Source of the DNA: an uncultured Collinsella sp.
Lineage (GTDB): Bacteria > Actinomycetota > Coriobacteriia > Coriobacteriales > Coriobacteriaceae
Assembly (NCBI GenBank): GCA_902472315.1
Contig: CABRNM010000015.1
Coordinates: forward strand, 1-39,122
DNA length: 39,122 bases
Reading direction: 5' to 3'
Part shown: positions 38,134-39,122 of the stretch, one piece after another
Position numbering within the stretch: the stretch's first letter is position 1
Layout: the number at the start of each line of letters is the position of its first letter
Made by a program: the position numbers and the translations under genes
The notes under the pieces: generated by a model
Database searches by the model: none
Seen by the model: only the letters and a program-made list of their open reading frames with translations
Told to the model about the DNA's origin: nothing

Positions 38134-39015
38134 ATGATCAAAATCACCGTCCCCGCCACCAGCGCGAACCTAGGCATTGGCTACGACACCCTCGGCATGG
38201 CCGTCAGCCTCTACTCGCACTTCACCTTCGAGCGCGCCGACAAGCTCACCATCACGGGCTGCCCCGAGGAATTCCAAAACGAGAACAACCTGGTCTACGT
38301 TAGCTTTGTCGATGCACTGGCCGCATGGGGCGAGCCGGCTTTTCCCGTTGCCATCGACATTCAAACCGACGTGCCCGTCGCTCGCGGCCTGGGTTCCAGC
38401 TCCACCTGCGTCGTCGCCAGCATTATGGCCGCCGCCGCGCTGACAGGCCACACCGTCGACCGTGCCGAGCTCGTCCGCATTGCCACCGAGGTCGAGGGCC
38501 ATCCCGATAACGTCGCCCCCGCTATCCTGGGCGGCGCCGTCTGCTCCTTTACGCCGACCGATTCGCTCCCCCAGTGCCTGCGCTACGAGGTGAGCGATCG
38601 CCTGCGTTTTATTACCGTGATTCCTCCCTACGAGGTGCATACGAGCGAGGCGCGCAAGGTCGTGCCGCAGGAGGTTCCGCTCTCCACCGCCGTATGGCAG
38701 ATGGGCCGCATCGCCGGCATGACGCGCGGTCTTGAGTCCGGCAACCTCGACCTGATTGCCGCCGCCAATGACGACCGCATCCAGGAACCCTATCGTCGTC
38801 GTCTGATTCCCGACTACAACGCCGTGCGCGACACCTGCCTTAACGGCGGCGCCAAGACCATCTGGATCAGCGGATCGGGCTCGACCCTTATGGCTGTGAC
38901 CGACGACACCATCGTGGCAAAGTTCCTGCAGGTCAAGCTGCGCGAGCAGTTCCCTAAGTGTGATACGCATATTCTGACGTGCGACACGGAAGGCGCCCAG
39001 ATCGAATACCTGTAG
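38134..39015 (+). CDS. thrB: Homoserine kinase
   Basis: This GHMP-family kinase phosphorylates homoserine to supply threonine synthase. The 293-residue protein starts MIKITVPATSANLGIGYDTLGMAV, has the GHMP ATP loop PVARGLGSSS (81-90), EVEGHPDNVAPAILGGAV and the C-terminal block WISGSGSTLMAV. Length is normal for ThrB. CAGGAG precedes the ATG. It follows thrC in the same direction, but the terminator and the 106-base inverted repeat between them suggest a separate or regulated transcript. Confidence 0.95.
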   Translation: MIKITVPATSANLGIGYDTLGMAVSLYSHFTFERADKLTITGCPEEFQNENNLVYVSFVDALAAWGEPAFPVAIDIQTDVPVARGLGSSSTCVVASIMAAAALTGHTVDRAELVRIATEVEGHPDNVAPAILGGAVCSFTPTDSLPQCLRYEVSDRLRFITVIPPYEVHTSEARKVVPQEVPLSTAVWQMGRIAGMTRGLESGNLDLIAAANDDRIQEPYRRRLIPDYNAVRDTCLNGGAKTIWISGSGSTLMAVTDDTIVAKFLQVKLREQFPKCDTHILTCDTEGAQIEYL

Positions 39016-39077
39016 TCGCCGTCCCGTATACCCGCCGGGGAGGCCAGGGGCTTTGCCCCCAAATCGTCCTCGGACAT

Positions 39078-39120
39078 GGCAGGACCCCCGCTGCGCACTT
39101 CGTGCGGCGGGGGTCCTGCC
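39078..39120 (+). terminator. Strong hairpin after thrB
   Basis: GGCAGGACCCCCG pairs with CGGGGGTCCTGCC, with an inner CGCAC/GTGCG stem around TTC. It is cut close to the window end, so any U tract is out of view. Confidence 0.8.
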
Positions 39121-39122
39121 GT

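Overview
The window looks like a chromosomal segment of a high-GC gut actinobacterium of the class Coriobacteriia, most likely Collinsella. That is an inference from the flavour of the proteins and the dense dispersed hairpin repeats; no database search was possible.

Layout. 1-985: a minus-strand pair, a CmpB/DUF1113-type membrane protein (cut by the window edge) and an HD-domain protein. 1213-3037: a divergent DXS-type enzyme. 3038-3485: a repeat-rich gap. 3486-7870: a polar amino acid ABC importer (binding lipoprotein, two permeases, ATPase) followed by a C26-type gamma-glutamyl hydrolase. 7913-10174: a minus-strand signalling operon with an HPt protein and a degenerate-GGDEF/receiver/HD-GYP protein. 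10386-14341: alpha/beta hydrolase, radical SAM protein, SEC-C methionine aminopeptidase and a D-2-hydroxyacid dehydrogenase. 14544-15540: a PIN toxin with a RelB-like antitoxin. 15623-19626: M18 aminopeptidase, membrane-anchored Ntn amidase and phosphofructokinase. 19909-25180: membrane-anchored XRE regulator, a small helical protein and an ABC/FtsX exporter pair.

25452-32114 is the main accessory system, a complete type II-C CRISPR-Cas locus in an unusual order: cas9 (1003 aa, all RuvC and HNH catalytic residues visible), then an array of 24 repeats and 23 spacers, then a convincing tracrRNA gene on the opposite strand, then cas1 and cas2. The array is read on the plus strand. The tracrRNA carries a 35-nt anti-repeat, two hairpins and a U6 terminator. 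There is no csn2 or cas4. Acquisition (Cas1-Cas2), guide production (array, tracrRNA and presumably host RNase III) and interference (Cas9) are therefore all present. A truncated GyrI-like gene precedes the locus and an interrupted small ORF follows it.

32447-39122: an O6-alkylguanine DNA alkyltransferase, then the aspartate-family genes asd and lysC (minus strand) diverging from thrC and thrB (plus strand). With homoserine dehydrogenase, not seen here, these would make threonine from aspartate.

Almost every intergenic gap holds palindromic DNA. At least three dispersed families can be traced by eye: a CCTGCCAAAA hairpin (5 copies), an AGTTGCGGTGATATAG hairpin (3 copies) and a TCAATCTGTAACAGAT palindrome (6 copies in one gap). 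Several single-copy long inverted repeats are also present.
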